A stretch of 64,000 nt of DNA from Miscanthus floridulus (taxonomy: Eukaryota > Streptophyta > Magnoliopsida > Poales > Poaceae), in the NCBI RefSeq assembly GCF_019320115.1, contig NC_089591.1, positions 60,635,907-60,699,906 on the forward strand, given 5' to 3'. Below are positions 1 through 11,374 of the stretch, in pieces. Below the pieces are notes generated by a model that saw nothing but the letters and a program-made list of their open reading frames with translations, searched no databases and had not been told where the DNA came from. Position 1 is the first letter of the stretch. Each line of letters begins with the position of its first letter. The position numbers were made by a program, and so were the translations under genes.

Positions 1-1
1 G

Positions 2-385
2 AGCTGCCAGCAAGAGCTCAATGAGTCCCTATGGGATTACATCTACAGGTTCTCAAAATGATGCAACTCTCTTCCTGATGTCATTGACACGGACGTCATC
101 AGCACGTTCCTCTTCGAGACAACCTACGAGTCCCTAATCCTCAAGCTTGGCTATTTGAAGCCCCGTACCACCCGTGACCTGGTCGATATCACCATGAACC
201 ACACCTCTAGGGAGGAGGTAGTCAGAGTAGTCTTTAGTGGAGGTTGGGACAAGGGCAAGGCCAAGCGAGAGGACCGAGACAAGGGCCCCTCCACGTAGAG
301 GGGCAAAAAGAACAAGAAGGATCGACGCCGACCGGCCAACTCCACTTTGGTCACTGCGGCTGATCGCACAAACTCTCTCCACCAT
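2..385 (+). pseudogene. Ty3/gypsy gag fragment
   Basis: One frame from base 2 reads as the retrotransposon gag capsid segment: an N-terminal part resembling ESLWDYIYRFSK, then a basic, charged tail. Gag would build the retroelement particle. The frame has an in-frame TGA (about 59) and a TAG (about 296). It starts before the window and ends abruptly where a pol tail begins, so it is an internal-deletion remnant. The strand is the same as the next pol piece, which supports one element. The family (plant Ty3/gypsy gag) is recognised from memory; the exact lineage is not certain. Confidence 0.7.
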
Positions 386-507
386 GGGAAGGACCCTACA
401 CGGTGACCGAAGTGATCCAATTAGACGCCTACCGACTGAAGGACAATAACGACAATGATCTCACCAACACTTAGAACATCGAACAGTTACATCGTTTCTT
501 CCCCTAA
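382..507 (+). pseudogene. Ty3/gypsy pol 3' tail (end of integrase)
   Basis: The frame starting PWEGPYTVTEV and ending about HRFFP-stop is the typical C-terminal end of plant Ty3/gypsy integrase, just after the polyprotein's chromodomain-like stretch. One in-frame TAG replaces the usual tryptophan of the NSWNIEQL motif. It abuts the gag fragment with no protease, reverse transcriptase or integrase core between, so about 3-4 kb of pol was lost by deletion. Base 507 is the stop of pol; what follows is the 3' spacer. Confidence 0.65.
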
Positions 508-1005
508 AAATTTGGTCTTACCACTTTCTTTCATTTAACATTTGCTCCTACAAGCACCCTAGCCCAAACACTTTTAGCCTGGGTCATTCGGGGGCTTCAC
601 ATGGGTGCAATACCACCTCTCTTTTTTACTATCATATAGCAATACTTTTCACCCAAATAAAAGGGTAGTCCGTTCCTTTAATTATCCTACGTAACTTATG
701 CTTTAAACATTCTGACCGATCGGACCCTGCCATGACCTATGGTTATGAGCAGCTAAGCCTCGCAGGCCACGCCTAGGTTCTTAAGGTTGTAGCCTATGGT
801 TCAAATAGGCAGGTGTGAAAAAGAAAGAACAAAAAACAAAGCTATGCTAGGGTAAAAATAAGGAACGGATGGGACAAGCTTCCCCTTATGAAGTGATTCC
901 ATCATTAAACAAAATTGATGTATTCATAAATACATAAAAATGTTTACATGGGGACTCCCCCATGAACTTATCCCTTACACATTTTGCCTGTTTCTACTTT
1001 ACATT
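508..1005. other. Gypsy 3' spacer, no gene seen
   Basis: Sequence between the pol stop and the end of the antisense ORF. It is mixed in base content with no conserved frame. I see no LTR ends, tRNA or simple repeats. Confidence 0.5.
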
Positions 1006-2165
1006 CTATTGCAGTTGCTCGGTAGCATCGGCTACTGGCTCGGTCGACGAGGATAAGGGTTGCTCGCTCTCTGGTAGGATGACATTTAGCTCGGTCAAAG
1101 GTGGGATGACGTTTGCTTCTGACTTGGGCTCCACCCCATCCATAGGCTGGACGATGTCTTCTAGATGTGCACCTTCATCTACGCTCGCACGACGAGCATC
1201 CATCACCCACTGCGTGGAGACTTGCTCGGCCACCATCTATGCGCATGGCAACAAGCTCTCCCCGAGCGCATGGATGGCGTCCATACCCCAGCCGTCGTCG
1301 TACCCACTATAGATGGTAGCGAAGTCTAGGTCTGGGTGGTGCATCGCCATAGAAGTTAGCACCCCCGATGTCCCATAGATCATCCCATCGGAGATGAGTG
1401 CCCGAACTTCATCTGAGACCTCTGCCAGTTGGATGGTGGGCGGGCTAGTGCTTGGCGCTGACCCGAACACCTCCGAGATGATGACCAAGGTGACATTGCG
1501 GATCTGGTCAAGCTCCCTCTTGAGAGCATGTCGCTCTTCAAGGGACTTAGCCAGCGCCTTCGTGCTTTGACCAATCATCGCCTTGGCCATCTCCAGGTCT
1601 TTCTCCAGAGAACCAATTCTTCCGCCTAGTTCTAGAAAAAGTGTGACAAGTTCAGAAGCAAGGGAAGGTAAAAAACTAAGGCATCGACCAAAAGCGAAAT
1701 AGGTACATATCAAGGTGGGTGCTCTCAAGGATGGAGAGACCTTCCTCCTATCGAGTCACCTACTCACGTAGCCGAGCATTCGACTCCTCCGTCCCAAGCA
1801 TCTACCCCTGGAGCGCGAGTACTTCCCGGTTGACCTTTGACCGGGCCTTCCGCTCTGACTCTAGAGCATCTAGGAATTTTTGGAGCACTGCCTCGGTCTC
1901 CACCAGGGACTTCTAGAGTGCCGCCTCAGTCTCCACCTGGTGGACCTTCACCGTGTCAAGTCCCCACCAGCGGTAGTCGCCCGCTCCACCACAAGTAGTT
2001 CCGCCACCCACACTTCCATCACCTTGGCTGCCTGGTCTTGGGACTCACGGTAGGCGGACTCTAGCTAGCGCTCGAGCTCGGTGACCAACTGTGACACCAT
2101 GGCCTCCTGCTCCATCCAAGCATGCTCCTCCCAGAGGAAACAAGACTTATGGCTTGACATCTCCT
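1006..2165 (-). pseudogene. Antisense 3'-spacer gene of a gypsy element (coiled-coil protein)
   Basis: The minus strand reads a coiled-coil protein. The part at 1728-1237 is heptad-like (LEKDLEMAKAMIGQSTKALA...), followed by a region around SGVLTSMAMHHPDLDF and a C-terminal part at 1236-1006. The last two are in one frame with a single TAG between them (1237-1239). Upstream, 2165-1729 shows more coiled coil with a TAG and frame changes. I recognise the protein as one commonly found antisense in the 3' spacer of grass Tat-type gypsy elements; its function is unknown. It lies downstream of the pol tail and opposite to it, which fits. The gene is decayed. Confidence 0.6.
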
Positions 2166-2183
2166 CTAAACCCTACAAAGCAA

Positions 2184-4763
2184 GAAGCAAGCACGCTGAG
2201 ACAACCAGTGAAAGACCAAGGTGAGTTTCAGAATAAGTGTTTGTTGTCCTACATCAAAACACATGATAACACAATTGTTCAGAAATCTCCACTACCAAGA
2301 GTACTACTACACGGGCAGACAGATACAACTAAAGATGAAGACATGCATTTCTTTAAGGAAGTTGTAGACAAATATGTTCATGATGCCATATCAAGCCATA
2401 TGAAGCTTTTGTGGACATATTCCACAACACCATGAGAGAGGCGATTCATGGGTTTCTAGTTGGTCAAGGTGGGCCGGCTTATTACAATATTCTAGATCCG
2501 TCAACCCAAGAGACTAATTAAGTTGGTACTAGCCATCAAGAAACAACATCAGCTGGTAGTGGTGATGTCTAGATAGTTTAGGGTTCATATGAACAAACTC
2601 AAGGAACTACTTCAAATCAGACATAGTATAATCCTGGACTATCAATACAGCATGTGCAACAGCCAACAGGGCAAAGTCATACCTAGGTGATCAATTTTGG
2701 CACATTAGGCCACATACCATCTTCGGCTCAAAAAATAGCACCATCAGTTCAAAGGATCCGTAGAAATATAGATCCTTATGTCTATAATCCAAGACTTTAA
2801 GCAGCAAGCCAGCAAAGGACCCAGCAGATTGAGATTCCACAAAGGTATCACTATGGCATAAATTATAACACCCTTCACATGATGCCAAATCCAGGATATC
2901 AAGGCACACGGGATTTCAATCCACAGATGAGTCAGCAGGTACAGAGAAATCTAAATCCACAAGCTAATGAGTTATTGCTGAGAGTGACCGAGATGATAAA
3001 GAATCAGTTCGGTCTAAAGCCAAAAGGATTGACTTTTTCATACAAACGCCCATATCCAAAATGGTATGATTTGGTCGCCCTTCCCACAAATTACAGGCTT
3101 CTAGAGTTTGCTAAGTTCACTTGCCAAGATAGTACAAGCACGATAGAACATGTCAGTCGGTATTTTACATAGTTGGGCGAAGCATCAGTTGAGGATGCCC
3201 ATCGAGTTCGTTTCTTCTCCTTATCCTTATTAGGGTCAGCCTTCACTTGGTTTTCATCATTGCCAGTCAATTCCATTGCCAATTGGGCTAACATAGAGAA
3301 GAAGTTTCATACATATTTTTACATTGGGACTGGAGAAAAGAAGATTACTGACTTGACAACTATAAGGCAGAAGACTAATGAATCAGGCACTGAATTTCTT
3401 TAAAGGTTCTAAGAAACCAGGAACTTGTGCTTCTCCTTAAACTTGGCTGATGATCAACTAGCTACTTTAGTTGCTCAAGGAATGCTGCCGATGTAGAAAG
3501 AAAAGCTGCTGGGATAAGAATTCGACAACTTGGGTCAATTGGCTCAACGAGTGGCAGCACTCAATAGCCAATTCCAGAGTATGCGTAGAGATACCCGATT
3601 TCAGAAAAGTACCACAGTAGCTAAAGGTTATGATCCATACTCAGTCGATAATGGCTATGAAGATGAAGAAGAAGAGGTTGCTGCGGGTGAAAGGCATTAG
3701 GGCAAGAAGACAGTAATGGTGCCAAATTCTTGGGGAAGAGGAGTCGAGGAGAGCTATGACTTTGATGTCACCAAATCAGACAAGCACTTCGATTTCTTGC
3801 TTGAGAAAGGGCAGATCAAGTTGCCCGATGGTCATGTCATGTTGCCCCCCGGATTAGTTGAAGAATAAGAAGTTCTACAAGTTCCATAATACTACTTCTC
3901 ATTCCACTAATGAATGCAGAATCTTCAGGCAACATATACAGAGGGCTATTCAACAGGGGAGGCTCAAATTTGATATGCCTCAAAAAATAAAAGTTGATGA
4001 TACTCCTTTCCTAGGAGATTAAAACATGGTTGATGTTGGGATATTCAAAGGAAAAACTAAAGTCCTAACATCAACCAAATCAAAAGAAGCTAGAACAGTC
4101 AATCCTAAGATGCAAATATCGGCTGATGAGTACAAAAAGATTAGAAGACGTCGTACCGAGCAAAAGAGTCAATACAAGCAGGGGGAGACGATAAAGCCAC
4201 GGGTTACATCTTGGATTCTATTGAATAAGTGATAGCGGCAGAAGGAAAAGGATTATTAGCATTGGCTAAAGGATCAAGCATACTAGCATCAACTAAAAGA
4301 AGAGAGGTATGAAAGGAAACAAGCCGAATTACATTGGAATTGTTCTTTCTTTAGATATTGCTGGAATGAAGGTTTGAAGTTACCTACCAGACATGACTGT
4401 CCAGAATGCAGCAATCAATATTAGGAGTTTAGGCAATCTCAAACCAACCGTCGGTCTATCCATATTCAAGATGCATATCATCATGATAACAAGGATCAAT
4501 GCTTAAAAAATGGAAGTGTTCATAATCAGCTAGGAAAAAGAATTGTTAACCAGGACTGGGCTGATTATGAAGGAGAAAGCAATGAAAGAAAATGTGTTTG
4601 GCAGGAGGGTCAATGGTGTCTAGGAGGTTTAACAAGAAGCCATAAGAGAAGGGTGCAATGCCTAAGGAATAAAGAGATGGAACAAGCTCAGGTATCTAGT
4701 AAACCTCAAGTATGGCATACCAAGCAAACAACCGATAGAAAGCAATCATTGGCTAATATCTAA
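2184..4763 (+). pseudogene. Ty3/gypsy gag (second element)
   Basis: A long frame with many stops reads as a gypsy gag. The capsid core lies at about 2879-3560 (WYDLVALPTNYRL, then FFSLSLLGSAFTWFSSLP, then a conserved segment about TRNLCFSLNLADDQLA). A spacer with acidic runs follows (3650-3690), then a C-terminal part near HSTNECRIFRQ (3895-3930) and a Cys/His cluster (4340-4420: CSFFRYCW...CPEC). Gag would form the particle and bind RNA. More than ten in-frame stops occur, most of them TAG or TAA where glutamine is expected. It joins the protease frame downstream. The start codon is not identifiable. Confidence 0.7.
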
Positions 4764-5603
4764 ATGGCTTTTCTGTTGCCATCAGAATTCAGAGCTCTAG
4801 TAGATCAAGAAGTTTATTCGAATTTCGATGAAATGGAGTATGAAGAGATAATTGCCAAGTTAACAGTTGTACAACAAGCAATATTTGATAAACCAATCAA
4901 ACATCGGCACTTAAAAGCTTTATATATTAATGGTCTTGTTGATGGGAAGCCGATGAACAAGATGTTGGTGGACGGAGGTGCTTCTATCAATCTTATGCCC
5001 CACACCACTTTTCGTAAGCTTGGCAAAGGACCAGGAGATCTAATGGAGACTAACATGATGCTTAAAGACTTCGAAGTTAATACGTCTAAGACCTAGGGGG
5101 CAATAAACATCCAACTAACAAATGGAAGCAAGACTCTGCTCGCCACATTCTTCGTCATCGATGGAAAAGGGTCGTACAGTTTGCTCCTCAGTCATGATTG
5201 GATTCATGCAAACTGTTGTATACCGTCAACCATGCATTAGTGTTTGATTCAATGGCATGGGGATGATGTCGAACTGGTTCGCACTAATGAGCCCGTGAGC
5301 TTTGCAACTGCTGATCTAGCCTTTTGGGAACTAGGAGACTTTGAATGTTTTTCTAGCAAGTCATAAGAAGGAGGCTTCATTAAGATCAGTAATGAAAGCC
5401 AATAGCCGATGCAAGCGATCGACTCTGGTAGTTTGTTTTAGTAGAAAAATCATGGCTTCATGTCGGTCATTGGATTAAAGGAAAAAAAATAAGCATTGAG
5501 TCCTACAGATGAGTTTAGGCCGACATATGTGGATGCTGAGTCAAATTGTAAGTGCGATTCAGAGTTAATAGATTTCTTAAAGAAGTTCTGTTTCGCTTAA
5601 TAA
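4764..5603 (+). pseudogene. Ty3/gypsy aspartic protease region of pol
   Basis: The frame opening MAFLLPSEFRALVD contains the retropepsin-type core at about 4960-4990 (MLVDGGASINLMP, the D-G-A catalytic loop with the D-G-G variant usual in plant Ty3 elements) and the downstream LLSHDWIHANCCIPS motif (about 5175-5235). The protease would cut the gag-pol polyprotein. Stops occur at 5094 and several later positions. The frame fades at about 5600, and no reverse transcriptase, RNase H or integrase follows, so the element is a deletion derivative. Confidence 0.75.
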
Positions 5604-5889
5604 GGCGTTTGACCTGGGTTGATCAATCATCTAATCTTTGGTATGAAAAGTTCTACGGGATGTTATCCTAACATCTAATCAACATTCGATAGCCGATTTG
5701 TTCTCGGCTCTAATAGCCGGTACCAGGAGGGTATCGCCTCTAGTTCAAAAAATAAAAATATTCAAAGACAATAAAAGCCGATACGATATGTATCGCCTAT
5801 AGAGCAAAAACAAAGAGCAGAAATAGTCAAACACAAGGGTATTACACTAAGTTAATCATGGAAAAGCAAAAGATTTCATTCATCAGTTT
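5604..5889. other. Spacer after protease, deletion junction
   Basis: AT-rich text with several copies of an AGCCGAT-like word (5690-5790). No coding frame continues. The loss of RT-IN must lie in or near this stretch. Confidence 0.4.
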
Positions 5890-7975
5890 GCGCTAAATAC
5901 AACCTAATTGAAGATCTTGTTCACCACGTCCTAAGCGGATGTGATATCCACTATGGCCTTCGCTGCCATAACAAATTCTTTGAGCAGGTCCTCATGTTCC
6001 TCAGGACTGTCGCCCATTGGAAACTAGTCTCCATGGTATGGAGCTCGTACCTAGTTTGGACTTGTGCTGCGGTCAGCGCCATTGCCGCACCATGACGAAC
6101 GCCATGGAGAGCAATCTCCTAAACGCGGTCTGGGATGTCTTGGAGACGAGCGGCGATGGGGAACCCCAAGCATTAACAGTGTCTGCGGCTGCATTCGCCA
6201 CTAGTTGGAGAGACTCCAATTGCACCGTCGGGGCTAGCAATCATAGGAACAAAAGGCTATCAAGATAAAGGTAATGGAAATTGGAATGAGTCGTTCCTAG
6301 AATTCATCTTACCCGCCACCATGGCATTAGACTCAGCCAGTCATGCTCAGACGGTGCTGGCCTCCTCCTCAGCCACATGAAAGGCAGCCTAAGGGACCCC
6401 AAGGTGAATCTCAAGTTGGTCGTTCTCCCAAGTTGCCTTGGAATAACAATTTTGAGCCATCCTCCACTCATGAAGGTAGCACCGGGTGTCATCACCATTA
6501 TAGGAATTGGAAGAATCCGATGACGAGGCCAGCACAAAAGATGCGGCGTTAGAGGGCCCGCTGGCCCTAGGGAGAGGACGAAGACTATCATTCACAACAA
6601 ACCTATAGGCGAGTCAAAACAGTTCATCATCGTAAATAGGCAATGTCAATCTCACCTCATGCGTCGGAGACACTGGTTCATCGGCATGTTCTCCTTCGGG
6701 ATCTCCTCTACCATGCGCTTACCGTGGTTACCCTCGTCAGCCATGGGGTTGATTGGATCTATAGGAAGGGAAGGAAACCACTATAGGGTTATGGAAGGCG
6801 GAGAAGTGCAAAGGAACAATTGCGAGTGGAGATGTGTTCAAGGCCAAAACCATCGGCTGATATTTGAAGCCATGAAGTGAAGAGGTGGACGCCTCGAGAA
6901 GTGCGAAAGGCAACCGCAATTAATAGAAGGTGAACCACCACTTCACTAATGCCAATGAGAATACAACGTTGGGTGACTAAGGGTAGAAAAATCAAAGGGC
7001 TCTTTTGATAAAGCCGGGTTTCAGACTTAATTAGGTCAAGATTGGAAATATAAAGTTGGCTGTTTTCAAATTGGCTCTTTAGCTAAAACGAGAAATACAA
7101 CGAGGCAAACACAGACAAAGTGATGCATGAAGTAAAAGGAAAATCATTGGAGATGAGGTAATTGTTTCCTGATATCACTTATTACAAGCTACAGAACAGA
7201 AAACACTTTGTTTACTATATCATCGTCCTAGGAGGTCAGGGCTATAGAGTTGGCGGCGTTAAAGAAATCCTTGACCAGGCACTCATAATTTCTAGGGTAT
7301 CCGGTGGCTGGAGCTCCATAGGGAAGAAACCGAAGATCATGGCCGGACTAAACTTGCGCAGCAGCCAACGCCATGGCAGCACCATGATGAACGCCATCAA
7401 GAGCGACTTCTCTAACGTGGTTCGGGATGTCATGCAAGCAAACCACTAGAACAGCACCCCTGGCATTGACAAATCCCACCGCATGGTCCATAGCTAAATG
7501 AAGGTTTTCTAGCTAAGCCGATAGATCTAAAGGATTTAAGGAAGAGGTGATCAGGATCCTAGAGGCAAAAGTTAAGAAGCAGAAAATTATGGTAAATGTC
7601 TCACCAGCGATTCTGGCTTCAGCCTTGGCTAGCCTCTCCCACACCAGGTTGGCCTTAGGTGGTGATTGGCCCTGAACTATGGCTAGAGTCGATTCCACAA
7701 TAGAGAGGCAGTCGACAAGTTTCTCATCGGTCCGGTCAATGGAAGCGACAAGGTCATCGTCATCTCTCGGACTCCTCGGATAGCTGGGGAGCTAGCGATG
7801 AATTGGTGCTGAGGATAACCCCAAAGGCTGAGCAGAGTTAGCCCTCTACTCTAGAACAATAGGAGCATCATGAGGTGCACCCTCTTAATGATGGGTGCAC
7901 TAGCGCGATGATGCAGATCCATCGAGAGCCTCCTTAACAGACCTCTTGTTGTTCTCCATGGTCTCAAACCTACGG
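5890..7975 (-). pseudogene. Antisense spliced gene in gypsy 3' spacer, with a duplicated block
   Basis: The minus strand shows an exon starting at an ATG near 7960 (MENNKRSVKEALDGS) and running to a splice donor at about 7609 (GCTG|GTGAGA). A second exon block covers about 7440-7170. A further donor is seen near 6312 (GCG|GTAAG). The blocks at 7440-7170 and 6150-5890 encode related protein (HDIPNHVREVALDGVHHGAAMALAAAQ against HDIPDRV-stop-EIALHGVRHGAAMAL), so part of the gene is duplicated in tandem. Between them is a Ser/Asp-rich exon (6595-6312). Frame breaks and stops make it non-functional. It lies antisense to gag-protease, as in Tat-type elements. The role is unknown. Confidence 0.5.
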
Positions 7976-8950
7976 AAAAGCAGGAACTATACTAAGGATG
8001 CAGAAGGTTTGAAATGAAGTGGGTTGTTTTCTGATCCCCAGCCATGGCCCATATATAAAGCCTAGGAAGGTGAGGAGATAGGTTTCACGAGAGGTGTGAA
8101 ATTGAAATCAGATACAGAAACGGATCGACACTCTAGAAGTTTAGGGGACAGATGACGAAGAAATAACAGATTCAGACTTATTGCTTTCCTAGGTTACAAA
8201 ATATCATGGGAGAACTTACATTGACCAGAGACCAACTCACCAAGGCTTCTTTGGATCAAAGGGAGTCTGGGTCCCCACAAGGCCTGAAGGTCATCATGAA
8301 CCGAGTCGCGTTGGACCATTGATAAAATTATGCTAGGAGAAGGGGAAAGGCCGCTCGCCTAACATATGCCCAGTTGATTTCTCGGTGACTAGGAAACTGT
8401 GGGAAAGAAGCCTGTGGCTTTTCCAGTGGGTGTTTGGTGGAACGAACAAGGGAAAGATGTCCACACATTTTAGCCCTTGCAAACACTAGAACATCTCTAT
8501 GAGCATGGTGAGAAGACACAGGTGATATCACAAGACTTCTTCCAGCCGCAATAGCTGATCCTCTTGCTTGACAAGGCGCTAGAATGGGTGACACAATCAC
8601 CCTATGCACAAGAATTTTTCTAATCGCTCAAGATCTTCATAACAAAAGGATAGACCATGGAGGGTCCGGCAGAGTCAGAAGCACTCGAGGGGGCATATAG
8701 AAGAGAAACATGACTAAATTGTTGAAGTGCTTTCGCTAGGGTTGGATAGACATTTTATAGCTGGCCTGGAAGGATGGATCCAAGTGCCCATGAAGTAATG
8801 ATGCTCTCGCAAAAGTTTTGAAGCATGGGCTCATGAGCTGACATAGGTGGCGACAAATAGTAGACCCCAGATCAAGATTCTTTACCCGTGACTGTAGACC
8901 TATCAGGGGGCACAGACGTGATAATTTTGGAATAAAATTACTTTTATCCC
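7976..8950. other. 3' spacer before LTR, no gene recognised
   Basis: Includes a TATA-like TATATAAAG at about 8050, which would suit a promoter of the antisense gene reading left. An open stretch on the minus strand at 8609-8328 matches nothing I recognise and I do not call it. Confidence 0.35.
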
Positions 8951-8964
8951 AAAATTGAGGGGCA
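8951..8964 (+). other. Polypurine tract of gypsy element
   Basis: AAAATTGAGGGGCA lies directly before the LTR start TGTGTTTACACC. It primes plus-strand DNA synthesis in reverse transcription. The position defines this LTR as the 3' one of the gag/protease element to its left. Confidence 0.6.
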
Positions 8965-10621
8965 TGTGTTTACACCAAAATTTGGAAGAAGAGTCACAGG
9001 GACTCAAAAGCTCCCAAGATCATGTCATCAAGGAATCAATTGCGTGTAGATCAGAACTAGTTGATTTAGATGCAAAACTAGAATTAGCTTTCTTTAGATA
9101 GCGCCAGCGGATAACGACAAAGGCTATGATCGGCGCTAGGACGAGGCATGTTGGACTCTACAAAAGAGAAAGATTAGAGTCCAAATTATCTTAAATTAGG
9201 AATGTTTTCTATAGGGTCAAAAATTGTGATGAGTCGTGTATAGACAGGAGTCATGCGTAGGTCCCGGGTATAATATTAAACCCTGGCTATTGTAAAGACA
9301 CACAATCAATCAAATACAAGTCATTTACTTTTTTTAGCTCCGGCCACCCCTTAGGAGTAGGAGTAGAGTAGATCTCGGCGAGTTCTTCAGCAAGTATGGC
9401 TACATCGATCCGGTCGACCTCCACTGCTTGTTGTAAGTACCATCATGGCTTATACCTCTGTTCGTACAACTGCATCGATCCAATCGACCTCCACTGTGAC
9501 TCTGGTATGAGTTAGTTATCGACTCTTGTCTAGTTTATGTATGGCTGTATCGATCCGGTCGACCTCCACTGCTCGAACTAGATTATGGTTAAGTTATTGG
9601 CTCTATCTAAGGGTGGCATTCCTTCGGATAGATTCATTAAGTTACTGATATTGCTTATTGCTTCCATTATTTATTTAATTACAGCAATATCACTTCACCC
9701 GATTGGGATTGATCTAGATCGGCCTTATATCCTTTTTAACCCATCGTTTGTTAATCTAAAACTGATCTAATCTGTACTTTAAACGATGAGTTATGTTTTA
9801 TCGGTTGTTTTACATCAATCTTGATCGTGCATAGCGTGCGGTTAAGGCATGTTTAATCTTGAGTGGATCTATTGGTTAGCGAAAACTGTTCCATGGCCCA
9901 TTATCATGGCCTATGTGATTCTGCCTCACACCCCACTATTAACACCGTGGAGTAAGGATTGTTATTTGGTAGATCTGTTCTTAAGAGGGTATGACCTTAA
10001 CTGTGTGCTATGCCTGAATCGGCTGTTTTAGCCGATATCGAGTGCTTTCACGAACAGTTTGCATCACGAGATCATTGAAGTAGCGATAGGTTGAAAGATG
10101 CGTTAGCCCCATGATCTTATTATTGTATTATGACCTACATGATTCTACCTCATGCTCCACTGATATTAGTAATAAGTTATGGTTGTCAAGTCTATTGTTG
10201 TTTCTACGGCCTGCATGATTCTGCCTCATGCCCCATTGATCATAGAGATAGATGAGATCTAATATGTTCATTAGATTTATTTCTATTAAATGGTTGAATG
10301 ATGATGAACTATTTCTATTATAAAGGAGTTCAGTTACTTGCAGTCATTGACTTAGCATAAACCAATCATTGTTGACATCTTATTGTCATTGATTAATATT
10401 TGCTCAAATAACATCATTTATCTTGAATGATAACCGATTCTTCTTATACAACCCAATGAGTTTTAACCGATTTATTCTCATGAATATGCTAAAATCAACT
10501 ATTTAGTCAATCTCCTTTCATATTGGCTCTCAGAGCCGCACATTCAGGACTGTCTAGCAACATCAGCAAGTTCTGCTCTTAATTACTGATAAGCTTTCTC
10601 TCCTTGTCAATTGTAGTGTCA
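8965..10621 (+). mobile_element. Gypsy LTR, about 1.66 kb
   Basis: Begins TGTG... after the polypurine tract and ends ...GTGTCA. It contains two sets of internal direct repeats: ATCGATCC(G/A)(G/A)TCGACCTCC at about 9402, 9471 and 9546, and GATTCT(G/A)CCTCA(C/T)(G/A)C-type words at about 9917, 10141 and 10217. No gene lies in it. Immediately after it is a primer-binding-site-like sequence, which is unexpected for a 3' LTR. The ends are set by eye and may be off by a few bases. Confidence 0.55.
9402..9570 (+). repeat. Three direct repeats, 24-25 bp, about 72 bp apart
   Basis: The word containing ATCGATCCGGTCGACCTCC recurs at 9402-9426, 9471-9495 (two changes) and 9546-9570. They sit in the LTR and may be promoter or enhancer repeats; that role is inferred. 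Confidence 0.75.
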
Positions 10622-10627
10622 AATTGA

Positions 10628-10645
10628 CTGGCACGTCTCGGGAGG
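10628..10645 (+). other. Possible primer-binding site after LTR
   Basis: TGGCACGTCTCGGGAGGA resembles the TGGCACGCCCGGTGGGAC sequence that follows 5' LTRs of some grass gypsy elements. The match is imperfect. If real, the LTR to its left also served as a 5' LTR of another copy. Confidence 0.35.
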
Positions 10646-10753
10646 AGTGCGCACGATCGACCACCCTTGCGCTGAAGCTAGGTGGATCTCTAGCTCTATC
10701 GAGCGAACCCTTCCAACTTGCTACGTGTGTCCTTGGCATGGGACAAAATTCTA

Positions 10754-11374
10754 TGTCGACAAGTGTTATGGGCGCCGACATTTGTCCTACAGTATGGTAG
10801 GCGCTGACATTTGCCATACCAGAGGAACACGGTGGAACCTACCACATGCATCTGGCCATCAACAATATTGTAGGCGTCGATAAATTGTCTTGTACCTGAG
10901 GGCATGGGCAACAAGACTAGGTAGCACACACACTCTCTCTCTCTCACTTGTAAGGTCGTCCCCTTCATCTATAAAGGGGACGTGCCCTCTCCCAAAAGGA
11001 GGATCGATTTTGACGAATAACAGACAACACACGGATCGTTCCGACTCACTCTCTGCTAGCTTTAGACACTCTAAAGCTACACAGAGCATACATTCTAATC
11101 TTAGCCCATGTTGGAGCTCCCGTCACTCCTAGCCCTTCAGTCCAGAGTTCGACCAGATCTCTGATACCCCCCATCTTACTTCCTCTCGTTTGTAACCCCA
11201 CAGCAAACTTCGAGCACCTGGGCTCAGGAATAAAGTCACCGATTGACTCGAACTGGATGTAGGGCATGTTGCTCGAACCAATATAAACCCTGTGTCATTG
11301 AGTGCTAGGCCACATCCGATCACGTATGACAAAACGACAAATATTTACTAGTTGGTCACTTTTTCACACCGACA
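10754..11374 (+). mobile_element. Gypsy LTR, solo or truncated element
   Basis: Begins TGTCGAC (or TGTTATG at 10764) and ends ACCGACA, with a TATA-like TCTATAAAGG at about 10968, a CT microsatellite at 10932-10949 and the closing ACTAGTTGGTCACTTTTT common in grass gypsy LTRs. The right end abuts the antisense ORF directly, with no primer-binding site. It has no matching partner LTR in the window. No clear target duplication is visible. Confidence 0.5.

Noticed and set aside
8328..8609. 93-residue minus-strand frame
   Set aside because: No recognised motif, in a noncoding 3' spacer.
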